Positions 7,875-15,016 of a DNA stretch of 24,686 bases are shown here, one piece after another. A program made the position numbers and the translations under genes. The DNA is from an uncultured Clostridia bacterium. GTDB lineage: Bacteria; Bacillota; Clostridia; HGM11327. Each line of letters opens with the position of its first letter. Positions within the stretch are counted from its first letter, which is position 1. Location of the stretch: NCBI GenBank assembly GCA_905210525.1, contig CAJLXE010000003.1:1-24686 (forward strand). Reading direction: 5' to 3'. Below the pieces are notes generated by a model. It saw nothing but the letters and a program-made list of their open reading frames with translations. It made no database searches and had not been told where the DNA came from.

Positions 7875-7985
7875 ATGATTTGCTCTGCAATTTACACTGC
7901 TATCGTGCTACTATACGCTGTGATTCGACTTTCTTTCATTAATGTTGATTACAGTGATATTTGGCGTGCGAAAAAGTGTAGGTAA
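7875..7985 (+). CDS. 36-residue hydrophobic leader peptide or small protein
   Basis: An ATG at 7875, preceded by AAAGGA about 10 bases upstream, opens 36 codons ending in TAA at 7983-7985. Twelve residues are Ile, Val or Leu, and two tandem leucine codons are the rare CTA (7908-7913). The N-terminal two-thirds is hydrophobic and the C-terminus is basic (RAKKCR). It is the first ORF on the leader of a gene related to 2-isopropylmalate synthase, so an attenuation leader peptide is possible. A small membrane peptide is the alternative. No homologue is recognised. Confidence 0.45.
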   Translation: MICSAIYTAIVLLYAVIRLSFINVDYSDIWRAKKCR

Positions 7986-8003
7986 TTGCAGCAGTTTTAT
8001 TAT

Positions 8004-8076
8004 TACCGAAGTAAGCGGTATTTTAATATTGTTGAGTTGGCTTACGGCTGATTGCGCCGTAGGTCTTTATTTTTAT
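8004..8076 (+). promoter_or_regulatory. Attenuator-like leader RNA with alternative hairpins
   Basis: Three pairings compete. TACCG (8004-8008) pairs with CGGTA (8016-8020). GTAAGC (8011-8016) pairs with GCTTAC (8040-8045). CTTACGGC (8041-8048) pairs with GCCGTAGG (8056-8063), and TCTTTATTTTTAT follows, so the last is terminator-like. The middle pairing excludes both others, the usual 1:2, 2:3, 3:4 logic. The T tract is interrupted, so termination may be partial. Confidence 0.5.
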
Positions 8077-8102
8077 ATAAATTTGTAAGGAGAATTTTAT
8101 TT

Positions 8103-9509
8103 ATGCAAACAATCATGATTTCAGATACAACGCTGAGACACAACAATGATTCGATATTAAGTTTTAAGGAAAAAATCGAAACAGTCAGAAAGCTTGATTC
8201 CATAGGCGTAGACGTAATAGAAACAGCGCCTGTAACAAACGCAAAGACGGATATCCTTTTCCTGCATACGATTGTTCCGTTCGCTCAAAACAGCATAATC
8301 TCCTGCCCTGTCGGATATTCGACAGATTCCGTGGAAGAAGCGTGGAATGCAATCAAAGGCGCAAAAAATCCGCGTCTGCACGTTATTCTGCCCACTTCTC
8401 CGGTTCAGATGGAATACATATGTCACAAAAAACCCAATGCGCTTCTTGAGCTGACAAAGCTGCTTGTTTCAAAGGCAAAGGAGCTTTGTGGTGACGTTGA
8501 ATTTTCCGCGGCAGACGCAACAAGAAGCGAACCCGAGTTTCTCGCGTCTGTAATATCCGCCGCAATAGAATCGGGTGCAGACACAATAACCGTATGTGAT
8601 ACGGCAGGCACAATGCTTCCGGATGAATTCGGAAAATTTATAACCGGACTTTATGACGCCGTTCCGGAACTCAAAAACGTAAAGCTTTCCGCAGAATGTT
8701 CCGATGCAATGAATATGGGTGCCGCCTGCATGATATCATGCATAAAAGCAGGCGCAGTGCAGATAAAAACCGCAATAGGCACTTCTGCCGCTCCATCCCT
8801 CGAAAACACAGCTTACATAATGAAAATGCGCAGTGAATCTCTCGGAATACGCACAAAGCTCAACCAGACAGCCATTGTTCACGCAGTAGAAAATATAACA
8901 TCATATATGGCGTCCTCAAAAAAAGCTCCCGTATCCCGCAGTGCATACGAAACGGATACGTCCAAGGAACCCGGCTTTACGCTCAACAGCAATGACGATA
9001 TAAAAACTGTCGCTCTTTGTATCAAAAAGCTCGGATACGAACTGTCTGATGAAGACATCGGCAAGGTTTACGAAAGCGTTCAACGAATATCCAAAAAGAA
9101 ATCGATAAGCGAAAAAGAACTTGACGCCGTAATCGCAAGCAGTGCAATGCAGGTTCCGCCCGCATATAAGCTCAGAAGCTATGTAATAAACAGCGGCAAT
9201 ATAATCACCGCAACCGCGCATATAGAGCTTGAAAAAGACGGCAAAACGCTCTCCGGAATCAGCACGGGCGACGGTCCCATAGACGCTTCATTCCTTGCAA
9301 TAGAACAAATAATAGGTCATCACTTTGAACTTGACGATTTTCAGATACGTTCCGTAACCGAGGGACGCGAAGCAATGGGCGAGGCAGTGGTGAAGCTCCG
9401 TGCAAACGGAAAACTCTATTCCGGCAGAGGAATTTCCACAGATATTATAGGCGCAAGCATAAGAGCATACATAAGCGCATTAAACAAAATATGCTATGAG
9501 GAGACATAA
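8103..9509 (+). CDS. LeuA-like (DRE-TIM superfamily) protein lacking metal-binding residues
   Basis: This 468-residue protein has the two-part build of 2-isopropylmalate/citramalate synthases: a DTTLR-type TIM barrel (about 1-280), a linker region, and a C-terminal LeuA regulatory domain (about 365-465) with GDGPIDASF near 389 and STDIIGASIRAYISALN. AAGGAG at 8087-8092 selects the ATG at 8103. The usual DTTLRDGxQ reads DTTLRHNND here, so the metal-binding aspartate is H13. The usual HxH metal pair is replaced by E198-C199-S200. Canonical LeuA chemistry is therefore unlikely. It may be a different lyase, or a non-catalytic sensor of an acid or amino acid through the retained regulatory domain. 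The gene ends 2 bases before the next start, so the two are co-transcribed. The family is sure; the function is open. Confidence 0.88.
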   Translation: MQTIMISDTTLRHNNDSILSFKEKIETVRKLDSIGVDVIETAPVTNAKTDILFLHTIVPFAQNSIISCPVGYSTDSVEEAWNAIKGAKNPRLHVILPTSPVQMEYICHKKPNALLELTKLLVSKAKELCGDVEFSAADATRSEPEFLASVISAAIESGADTITVCDTAGTMLPDEFGKFITGLYDAVPELKNVKLSAECSDAMNMGAACMISCIKAGAVQIKTAIGTSAAPSLENTAYIMKMRSESLGIRTKLNQTAIVHAVENITSYMASSKKAPVSRSAYETDTSKEPGFTLNSNDDIKTVALCIKKLGYELSDEDIGKVYESVQRISKKKSISEKELDAVIASSAMQVPPAYKLRSYVINSGNIITATAHIELEKDGKTLSGISTGDGPIDASFLAIEQIIGHHFELDDFQIRSVTEGREAMGEAVVKLRANGKLYSGRGISTDIIGASIRAYISALNKICYEET

Positions 9510-9511
9510 TA

Positions 9512-11986
9512 ATGAAGTTATCATTTTCAACAAACCGCTGGACCGGCTTTGCTCTTGACGATTTCTTCAATATAGCCAAAGAATATAAATTCAACGGTAT
9601 AGAAATACACAACGTAAAAGAATGTAACCCCGACAATTTTTCGTCCGCAAGAAGAAAACTGCTCGAATACAATATAAGTATTCCCTGCATAGATATGACA
9701 TCGGACATAGCAGACGGCAATCCTTCCGCATTTGAAGAATTCAATGCCTGCATGACCGCGGCGGAAAAGCTTCATGCTCCGTACATACGTCTTAAGGCGC
9801 TCGAACACGAAAACGGCAAAGAAAATGTTTACGGATTCATATCAAAGGTTCTTCCGGAAGCCGAAAAATACAGAAAAACCCTTATAGTAGAAACTGCCGG
9901 TATGTACGCCGACACGGGATGCCTGAGAGAATTGCTCAACGATTTTGCAAGCGATTCGCTCGGAGCGCTGTGGGATCTGCACCATCCGTACAATATGTAT
10001 AACGAATCTCCGGAAACAACCGTAAAAAATCTCGGCGCATACATAAAGCACGTTCACATAAAGGATTCCGACGGAAAGGATTCCTACAATCTTGTAGGCG
10101 AAGGCACGCTTCCGATTGCAGACATAATGAACGCACTCAGATCCGTAAACTATGACGGCTTTATATCAATAGAATGGGATCCGCACTGGGTGGGCGGAAT
10201 AGATGACATAAACATTATATTCCCTCATTTTGTGGCTTATATGTCGAGATACGACAACCTTGCAAGAGCCAAGACCATACTGTACGAAAACAATGCAAAA
10301 ACGGGTAAATTCGTTTGGAAAAAAGACGTACTGATAGAAAAAACATTTTCGGACGTTCTCGACACTATGGTAAAAAATTTCCCGGATCAATATGCATTCA
10401 AATACACCACTCTCGACTATACAAGAACCTACTCCGAGTTCCGCGATGATGTCGATACATTCGCACGCTCTCTCATATCAATGGGGGTAAAAGCCGGAAG
10501 CCATGTAGCAGTATGGGCGTCAAACGTACCTCAGTGGTACATAGCCTTCTGGGCAACAACCAAGATAGGCGCCGTTCTTGTAACAGTGAACACGGCATAC
10601 AAAATTCATGAAGCGGAATACCTGCTCAGACAATCGGATACGCACACTCTGATAATGGAGCGCGGAAGCAAGGATTCTCATTACGACGAGATAATAGCTG
10701 AGCTTTGTCCGGAGCTTGAAAATACAGCGTCCGGAGAACCTCTCCACGCAAAAAGACTGCCTTTCCTGAGAAACGTCATAACCGTCGGTTACGAGCAAAA
10801 AGGCTGTATGACATGGAACGACGCAATAGCAAGAGCGGAAAGAGTTCCGATTGAAGAAGTACGCCGTATGGCAGCGGCAGTGGATATTCACGATGTATGC
10901 AATATGCAGTACACATCCGGCACCACAGGCTTCCCAAAAGGCGTAATGCTTACGCACTACAATATAGTCAATAACGGAAAGTGCATAGGCGACAGAATGG
11001 ATCTGTCTACGGCAGACAGAATGATGATACAGGTGCCCATGTTCCACTGTTTCGGAATGGTTTTAGCAATGACGGCAACTATGACTCACGGCGGCACAGT
11101 ACTTCCTCTGCCCTATTTTTCTCCCAAGCCGGCTCTCGCCTGCATAAACAACGAGAAAATAACCGCATTTCACGGAGTACCCACAATGTTCATAGCGCTG
11201 CTTGAGCATCCCGATTTCCCGAAAACAGATTTTTCGTACATGAGAACAGGCATAATGGCAGGTTCGCCTTGCCCAATATCGGTAATGCAGGACGTCGTAA
11301 ACAAAATGAACATGAAAGAAATAACAATCGTGTACGGTCAGACGGAAAGCTCGCCGGGCTGTACAATGAGTTCAACCGACGATCCGCTTGAAGTAAGAGT
11401 CGGCACTGTCGGACGCGCACTGCCCGAAATAGAATGTAAAATAGTCGATCCCGAAACTGGTGCGGATATGCCCGACAACGTTACGGGAGAATTTGTGGCA
11501 AGAGGATTCTATATAATGAAAGGCTACTATAAAATGCCCGCCGCAACCGCCGCCGCAATAGATAAAGACGGATGGCTTCATACGGGCGACCTCGCGTGCC
11601 GCACTCCGGAGGGTAATTACAGAATAACGGGACGTCTCAAGGACATGATCATAAGGGGCGGTGAAAATATATATCCCAAGGAGATTGAGGAATTTATATA
11701 TACGCATCCGAAAGTCAAGGACGTACAGGTTATAGGCGTACCGGACGAACAGTACGGTGAAGAAATAATGGCTTGCATAATTCTGAAAAACGGAGAAAGC
11801 ATGACTGCGGACGAAATGAAAACATATATAAGAGATCATATGGCAAAGCATAAGGTACCGAAATATATAGATTTTGTAGATTCGTTCCCGATGAACGTTG
11901 CAGGCAAGATACTTAAATACAAAATGCGCGAAGATGCCGTAAAGAAACTCGGACTGCAGAAAGCAGATTCAATCGTCACCGCATAA
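9512..11986 (+). CDS. Fusion: sugar-phosphate isomerase/epimerase-like TIM barrel plus AMP-dependent acyl-CoA ligase
   Basis: The single 824-residue frame joins two enzymes. Residues 1 to about 255 are a xylose-isomerase-like TIM barrel with the usual metal ligands (E127, D155, H182 within HVHIKD, E221). Residues from about 270 to 824 are a complete adenylate-forming ligase: YTSGTTGFPKG at 467, YGQTESS at 608, TGDLA near 691-695, GRLKDMIIRGGENIYP, and the C-terminal catalytic lysine K799 in GKILKYK. The ligase half most resembles FadD-like acyl-CoA synthetases. TIM barrels of this kind include hydroxypyruvate isomerase, IolE/IolI and 3-dehydroshikimate dehydratase, so an acid made by the first half could be activated by the second. 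No stop or frameshift interrupts the linker. Substrates are unknown. Confidence 0.92.
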   Translation: MKLSFSTNRWTGFALDDFFNIAKEYKFNGIEIHNVKECNPDNFSSARRKLLEYNISIPCIDMTSDIADGNPSAFEEFNACMTAAEKLHAPYIRLKALEHENGKENVYGFISKVLPEAEKYRKTLIVETAGMYADTGCLRELLNDFASDSLGALWDLHHPYNMYNESPETTVKNLGAYIKHVHIKDSDGKDSYNLVGEGTLPIADIMNALRSVNYDGFISIEWDPHWVGGIDDINIIFPHFVAYMSRYDNLARAKTILYENNAKTGKFVWKKDVLIEKTFSDVLDTMVKNFPDQYAFKYTTLDYTRTYSEFRDDVDTFARSLISMGVKAGSHVAVWASNVPQWYIAFWATTKIGAVLVTVNTAYKIHEAEYLLRQSDTHTLIMERGSKDSHYDEIIAELCPELENTASGEPLHAKRLPFLRNVITVGYEQKGCMTWNDAIARAERVPIEEVRRMAAAVDIHDVCNMQYTSGTTGFPKGVMLTHYNIVNNGKCIGDRMDLSTADRMMIQVPMFHCFGMVLAMTATMTHGGTVLPLPYFSPKPALACINNEKITAFHGVPTMFIALLEHPDFPKTDFSYMRTGIMAGSPCPISVMQDVVNKMNMKEITIVYGQTESSPGCTMSSTDDPLEVRVGTVGRALPEIECKIVDPETGADMPDNVTGEFVARGFYIMKGYYKMPAATAAAIDKDGWLHTGDLACRTPEGNYRITGRLKDMIIRGGENIYPKEIEEFIYTHPKVKDVQVIGVPDEQYGEEIMACIILKNGESMTADEMKTYIRDHMAKHKVPKYIDFVDSFPMNVAGKILKYKMREDAVKKLGLQKADSIVTA

Positions 11987-11991
11987 CAGCG

Positions 11992-12012
11992 AAAGGACGG
12001 CTTATTAAGCCG
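11992..12012 (+). promoter_or_regulatory. Ribosome binding site set back by a perfect palindrome
   Basis: AAAGGA (11992-11997) lies 26 bases before the ATG at 12024, too far for normal use. A perfect palindrome (11998-12012, CGGCT-TATTA-AGCCG as a hairpin) sits directly between. If folded, it brings the site to about 11 bases from the ATG. Confidence 0.45.
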
Positions 12013-12023
12013 AAAAATTTGAA

Positions 12024-12833
12024 ATGAAACAGATTATAGACTGCCACTGCCACATATATCCGGAAAAAATAGCCGCAAAGGCAGTGGCGAACATAGGCGG
12101 ATACTACAATATATCCATGGACAATAAGGGAACGCTTGACGACCTGCTCCAAGCCGGAACAAAAGCCGGGATTACACACCACATAATATTTTCCGTCGCA
12201 ACAACACCTCATCAGGTTCGTTCCATAAACGAATTTATAGCGAATGCGGTATCTCTGCATAAGGATGTTTTCACAGGTCTCGGAACCCTTCATCCGCACA
12301 GTACCGATATAAAAGGAGATGCGGAACATATTTCCGAGCTCGGTCTTAAGGGCGTCAAACTGCACCCCGATATACAGGAAATACAGATGGATTCTCCCGA
12401 ATGTATGGAGATATATCGCATTTGCAGCGGAAAGCTTCCTATTCTGTTCCACTGCGGCGATTACAGATACGACTTTTCCAATCCCAACAGACTGAAAAAA
12501 GTACTCGAAGCGTTTCCCGATCTGCAAGTCATAGGCGCTCATTTCGGAGGCTGGTCTGTATGGGAGGAGGCGGCAAAGGAGCTTTGCGGATATAAAAATC
12601 TTGTCGTTGACTGCTCTTCGTCGCTTTATGCGCTTTCCCCGGAAAAAGCTGCCGAAATAGTGCGTATGTACGGCGCCGGGAGAGTTCTTTTCGGTACGGA
12701 CTACCCCATGTGGTCCCCGGAAGAAGAACTCAAGCGTTTTTATGCAATGAAGCTTACGGAGGAAGAAAACGAACTTATTCTCCGCAAAAATGCCGAAAGA
12801 ATTTTTATGAAAGGAATCAACTCACATGAATAA
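12024..12833 (+). CDS. Amidohydrolase-family (amidohydrolase_2 type) metal-dependent hydrolase
   Basis: The 269-residue TIM-barrel hydrolase begins IIDCHCHIYPEK with the HxH metal pair H8/H10. It continues with GVKLHPDIQE, a histidine in LFHCGDYRYD, GAHFGG and the C-terminal metal aspartate in GTDYPMW. Members hydrolyse amides or decarboxylate and hydrate ring or beta-keto acids (the ACMSD and 4-oxalomesaconate hydratase branch), so the reaction cannot be named. It is the third gene of the unusual operon and overlaps the ECF transporter gene by 8 bases, which suggests coupled translation. All metal ligands appear present. No secretion signal is seen. Confidence 0.9.
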   Translation: MKQIIDCHCHIYPEKIAAKAVANIGGYYNISMDNKGTLDDLLQAGTKAGITHHIIFSVATTPHQVRSINEFIANAVSLHKDVFTGLGTLHPHSTDIKGDAEHISELGLKGVKLHPDIQEIQMDSPECMEIYRICSGKLPILFHCGDYRYDFSNPNRLKKVLEAFPDLQVIGAHFGGWSVWEEAAKELCGYKNLVVDCSSSLYALSPEKAAEIVRMYGAGRVLFGTDYPMWSPEEELKRFYAMKLTEEENELILRKNAERIFMKGINSHE

Positions 12834-13347
12834 TAAAGTTTATAAAATCACTCTGACCGCAATACTGGCGGCTCTTATATACGTTGCCACAATGTTTTTT
12901 ACAATTCCCCTGCCCGGAAACGGCTATGCAAATATGGGCGATTGTTTCGTAATAATTGCAGGATTTGTGTTGGGGCCCGTTTACGGAGCCTGTGCCGCCG
13001 GAATAGGCTCTGCACTATCCGACCTTACGCTCGGATTCGGTATATACGTTCCGGCAACGCTTATAATAAAAGCAATTATGGCAATAGTTGCGTATTACTG
13101 CCTGAAAATGTTTACAAAACGCAGCGGCTCAACAACCGTGTCCGTATTTATATGTACCGTAATCACCGAACTCTGGATGGTTGCCGGATATTTTATATTT
13201 GAACTGTGCTGTTTCGGCGGAGCGGTTGCGGCAGCGGATATACCGGGTAATGCTCTGCAGGGATTGGTCGGAGCGATTGCGGCAGGTATATTTTACAGCA
13301 TAATTGTAAAAACGGGTATTCTGAATAAACTCTTGAAGCACAACTGA
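12826..13347 (+). CDS. ECF transporter S component (substrate-binding membrane subunit)
   Basis: The 173-residue protein is almost wholly hydrophobic, with about six membrane segments. It carries a motif typical of ECF S components of the HmpT/PanT/RibU type: YANMGDCFVIIAGFVLGPVYG, then GSALSDL. Such subunits bind a vitamin-like molecule and dock on a shared energising module (EcfA, EcfA', EcfT), which is not encoded here and would lie elsewhere on the genome. Its start lies inside the last codons of the amidohydrolase gene, tying it to this operon and suggesting that the operon's substrate, or a cofactor for it, is imported. Substrate unknown. Confidence 0.88.
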   Translation: MNNKVYKITLTAILAALIYVATMFFTIPLPGNGYANMGDCFVIIAGFVLGPVYGACAAGIGSALSDLTLGFGIYVPATLIIKAIMAIVAYYCLKMFTKRSGSTTVSVFICTVITELWMVAGYFIFELCCFGGAVAAADIPGNALQGLVGAIAAGIFYSIIVKTGILNKLLKHN

Positions 13348-13463
13348 CACAATACCAAATACATACTGATTTCAGATAAGCCATATTCCGGTAAACGCTT
13401 CTTTGAACAACGAACAACGGTATTCATTAAAACTAACATTATTCCGAAAGGACAGATACTCCT

Positions 13464-14408
13464 ATGTTAAAAATAGCAATAGTGGGAACAGGCATAATAG
13501 GCTTAAGTCATATAGACGCAATCAAGCGTATTCCCGACTGCCGTCTGTGTGCGCTGTGCGACCTTGATGAAAATAAAGTAAAACCGCTCGCTGAGGAAAA
13601 TAACGTTCCTTACTTTCTGAATTACGAGGATATTCCGACACATATCGATTGCGACGCGGTAATCCTCAATCTGCCTCACGGTCTGCACTGCAAGAGCTCC
13701 GTATTTTTTCTCGAACACGGTATTCACGTGCTTGTTGAAAAGCCTATGGCAAATACGGTTGCGGAATGTGAAAAGATGGCGGACGCCGCAAACAAAAACA
13801 GTAAAAAGCTTGCCGTGGCTCATATACAGCGTTTCTTTACGGCAAACACAATAGTGAAAAAAACAATAGAATCCGGAGAACTCGGCAAGCTTTGTATGTA
13901 CACGGAATCAAGAACAGTAAATTATTTCGATTCCAAACGTCCGAGATGGTTTCTTGATAAAAAAATGGCAGGCGGCGGAATAGTAATGAATTACGGTGCG
14001 CACGCATTTGACAAGCTCTTTTTTACCACAGGCGCAAGACCGTTATCAATCAACGCATTTTGTGCAAATATCAAAAATGACGCCTCAATAGAAGGTCACG
14101 CTCAGATATTCGCACAGTTTGACAACAACGTTACAGCCGCAATAACATTTTCGGGATATTCAAACGTAATATATGACAGCATATACTACTTCACAGAGGG
14201 CGCAATGAGAGTCATAGGAAGCGACATTCTCGAAATAAACCGCGGCGACGGCAAAGGCTGGACAAGAATCCCCAATCTTAACGACGGATTGGAATTTGTC
14301 CGCGAAATTGAAGAGTTCCGTAAATATACGGATGACGAGCCCTCGCTTATCCCCGACGCCCAATACGGCAAGGACATAATATCGGCAATAGAAAAAGTGT
14401 ACGGCTGA
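13464..14408 (+). CDS. Gfo/Idh/MocA-family NAD(P)-dependent oxidoreductase
   Basis: The 314-residue protein has an N-terminal Rossmann domain with GTGIIG (8-13), the family motif EKPM at 92-95, and the C-terminal catalytic region with MNYGAHAFD. These enzymes oxidise or reduce sugars, inositols and related polyols. It follows the ECF gene by 116 bases with its own AAAGGA about 10 bases before the ATG. It is probably the last gene of the operon, although a separate weak promoter in the gap cannot be excluded. Together with the TIM-barrel isomerase half of the fusion protein it recalls the IolG plus IolE pairing of inositol catabolism, but the other genes do not fit that pathway. Confidence 0.9.
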   Translation: MLKIAIVGTGIIGLSHIDAIKRIPDCRLCALCDLDENKVKPLAEENNVPYFLNYEDIPTHIDCDAVILNLPHGLHCKSSVFFLEHGIHVLVEKPMANTVAECEKMADAANKNSKKLAVAHIQRFFTANTIVKKTIESGELGKLCMYTESRTVNYFDSKRPRWFLDKKMAGGGIVMNYGAHAFDKLFFTTGARPLSINAFCANIKNDASIEGHAQIFAQFDNNVTAAITFSGYSNVIYDSIYYFTEGAMRVIGSDILEINRGDGKGWTRIPNLNDGLEFVREIEEFRKYTDDEPSLIPDAQYGKDIISAIEKVYG

Positions 14409-14498
14409 TAAAACAATTAAAATACTTTTAGATTATTTGTCTGAAATTTCCGTTGTTTTTGATTGTTCCGGCATATAAATATTTCATTTCACACAATA

Positions 14499-14543
14499 AA
14501 AAGACTGCATTGCTGTCCTTTCCGGATATGCTTGCAGTCTTTT
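14499..14543. terminator. Strong bidirectional terminator after the dehydrogenase gene
   Basis: AAAAGACTGCA (14499-14509) and TGCAGTCTTTT (14533-14543) form a perfect 11-base stem around a 23-base loop. The A and T ends let it act on either strand. It separates the unusual operon from the histidine operon. Confidence 0.85.
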
Positions 14544-14609
14544 CTATAAGGAGCATTTTTCGGCAACGTTAAAAGTTGTGTAAAATAAGTCCGCATATCC
14601 GAAAACCTA

Positions 14610-14638
14610 TTGACAATATCGCTTTTTGGTGATATACT
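14610..14638 (+). promoter_or_regulatory. Promoter of the histidine operon
   Basis: TTGACA (14610-14615) and TATACT (14633-14638) are 17 bases apart. The transcript should start near 14645, about 48 bases before the first ATG. Confidence 0.88.
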
Positions 14639-14647
14639 TACACCGTG

Positions 14648-14669
14648 GTAAAGCGATAAAGTGCTTTGC
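14648..14669. promoter_or_regulatory. Candidate operator for the TrpR-family regulator
   Basis: GTAAAGC and GCTTTGC, separated by 8 bases, match as inverted repeats at 6 of 7 positions. The dyad covers about +4 to +25 of the histidine operon transcript, a position suited to repression by the regulator encoded just downstream. Confidence 0.55.
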
Positions 14670-14692
14670 ATAATAATACATCGGAGGCAGTT

Positions 14693-14992
14693 ATGAATCA
14701 TCCCCATTCGGAAGCTACTGATAATCTGTTCAGAGCCATTCTCACGCTGGAAACCGTGGAAGAATGTTATAATTTTTTTGAAGATGCCTGCACAATAAAA
14801 GAAATAATAGAAATTACGCAAAGGTTCGAGGTCGCCGCATTGCTCAAGCAGGGCGTAAGCTATGCGCAGATAAGCAAGGAAACAGGCGCAAGCACCGCTA
14901 CAATAAGCCGCGTGAATAAATGTCTCACATACGGCAGCGACGGCTACAATACGGTTCTTGCAAGACTTGAAAAAGCGGAAAAGCAAAAATAA
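14693..14992 (+). CDS. hisR: TrpR-family (YerC/HisR-type) regulator, likely of histidine biosynthesis
   Basis: The 99-residue protein belongs to the TrpR/YerC family. A helical N-terminus is followed by IKEIIEITQRFEVAALLKQG and the helix-turn-helix SYAQISKETGASTATISRVN near residues 62-81. GGAGG at 14683-14687 chooses the ATG at 14693 over an in-frame start 9 codons upstream. TrpR-like proteins bind DNA with an amino acid as corepressor. Members of this branch lie at the head of histidine operons in Firmicutes, and comparative genomics has proposed them as histidine repressors (HisR). Here the gene is first in the his operon, and a dyad overlaps its own leader, so autorepression with histidine as corepressor is the natural reading. 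The symbol rests on context. Confidence 0.85.
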   Translation: MNHPHSEATDNLFRAILTLETVEECYNFFEDACTIKEIIEITQRFEVAALLKQGVSYAQISKETGASTATISRVNKCLTYGSDGYNTVLARLEKAEKQK

Positions 14993-15016
14993 ATATTCTT
15001 AATCGGAGATAACGGT

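Noticed and set aside
8052..8102. An upstream TTG start that would add 17 residues to the LeuA-like protein
   Set aside because: The extra segment runs through the terminator-like hairpin, has no ribosome binding site, and the ATG at 8103 has AAGGAG 10 bases before it and matches the family N-terminus.
8064..8102. T-box or known riboswitch before the LeuA-like gene
   Set aside because: No T-box signature (AGGGTGGNACCGCG) or recognisable riboswitch core is present in 7842-8102.
14666..14692. An earlier start that would add 9 residues to the TrpR-family regulator
   Set aside because: It lies within the candidate operator and lacks a ribosome binding site, whereas GGAGG is well placed for the ATG at 14693.
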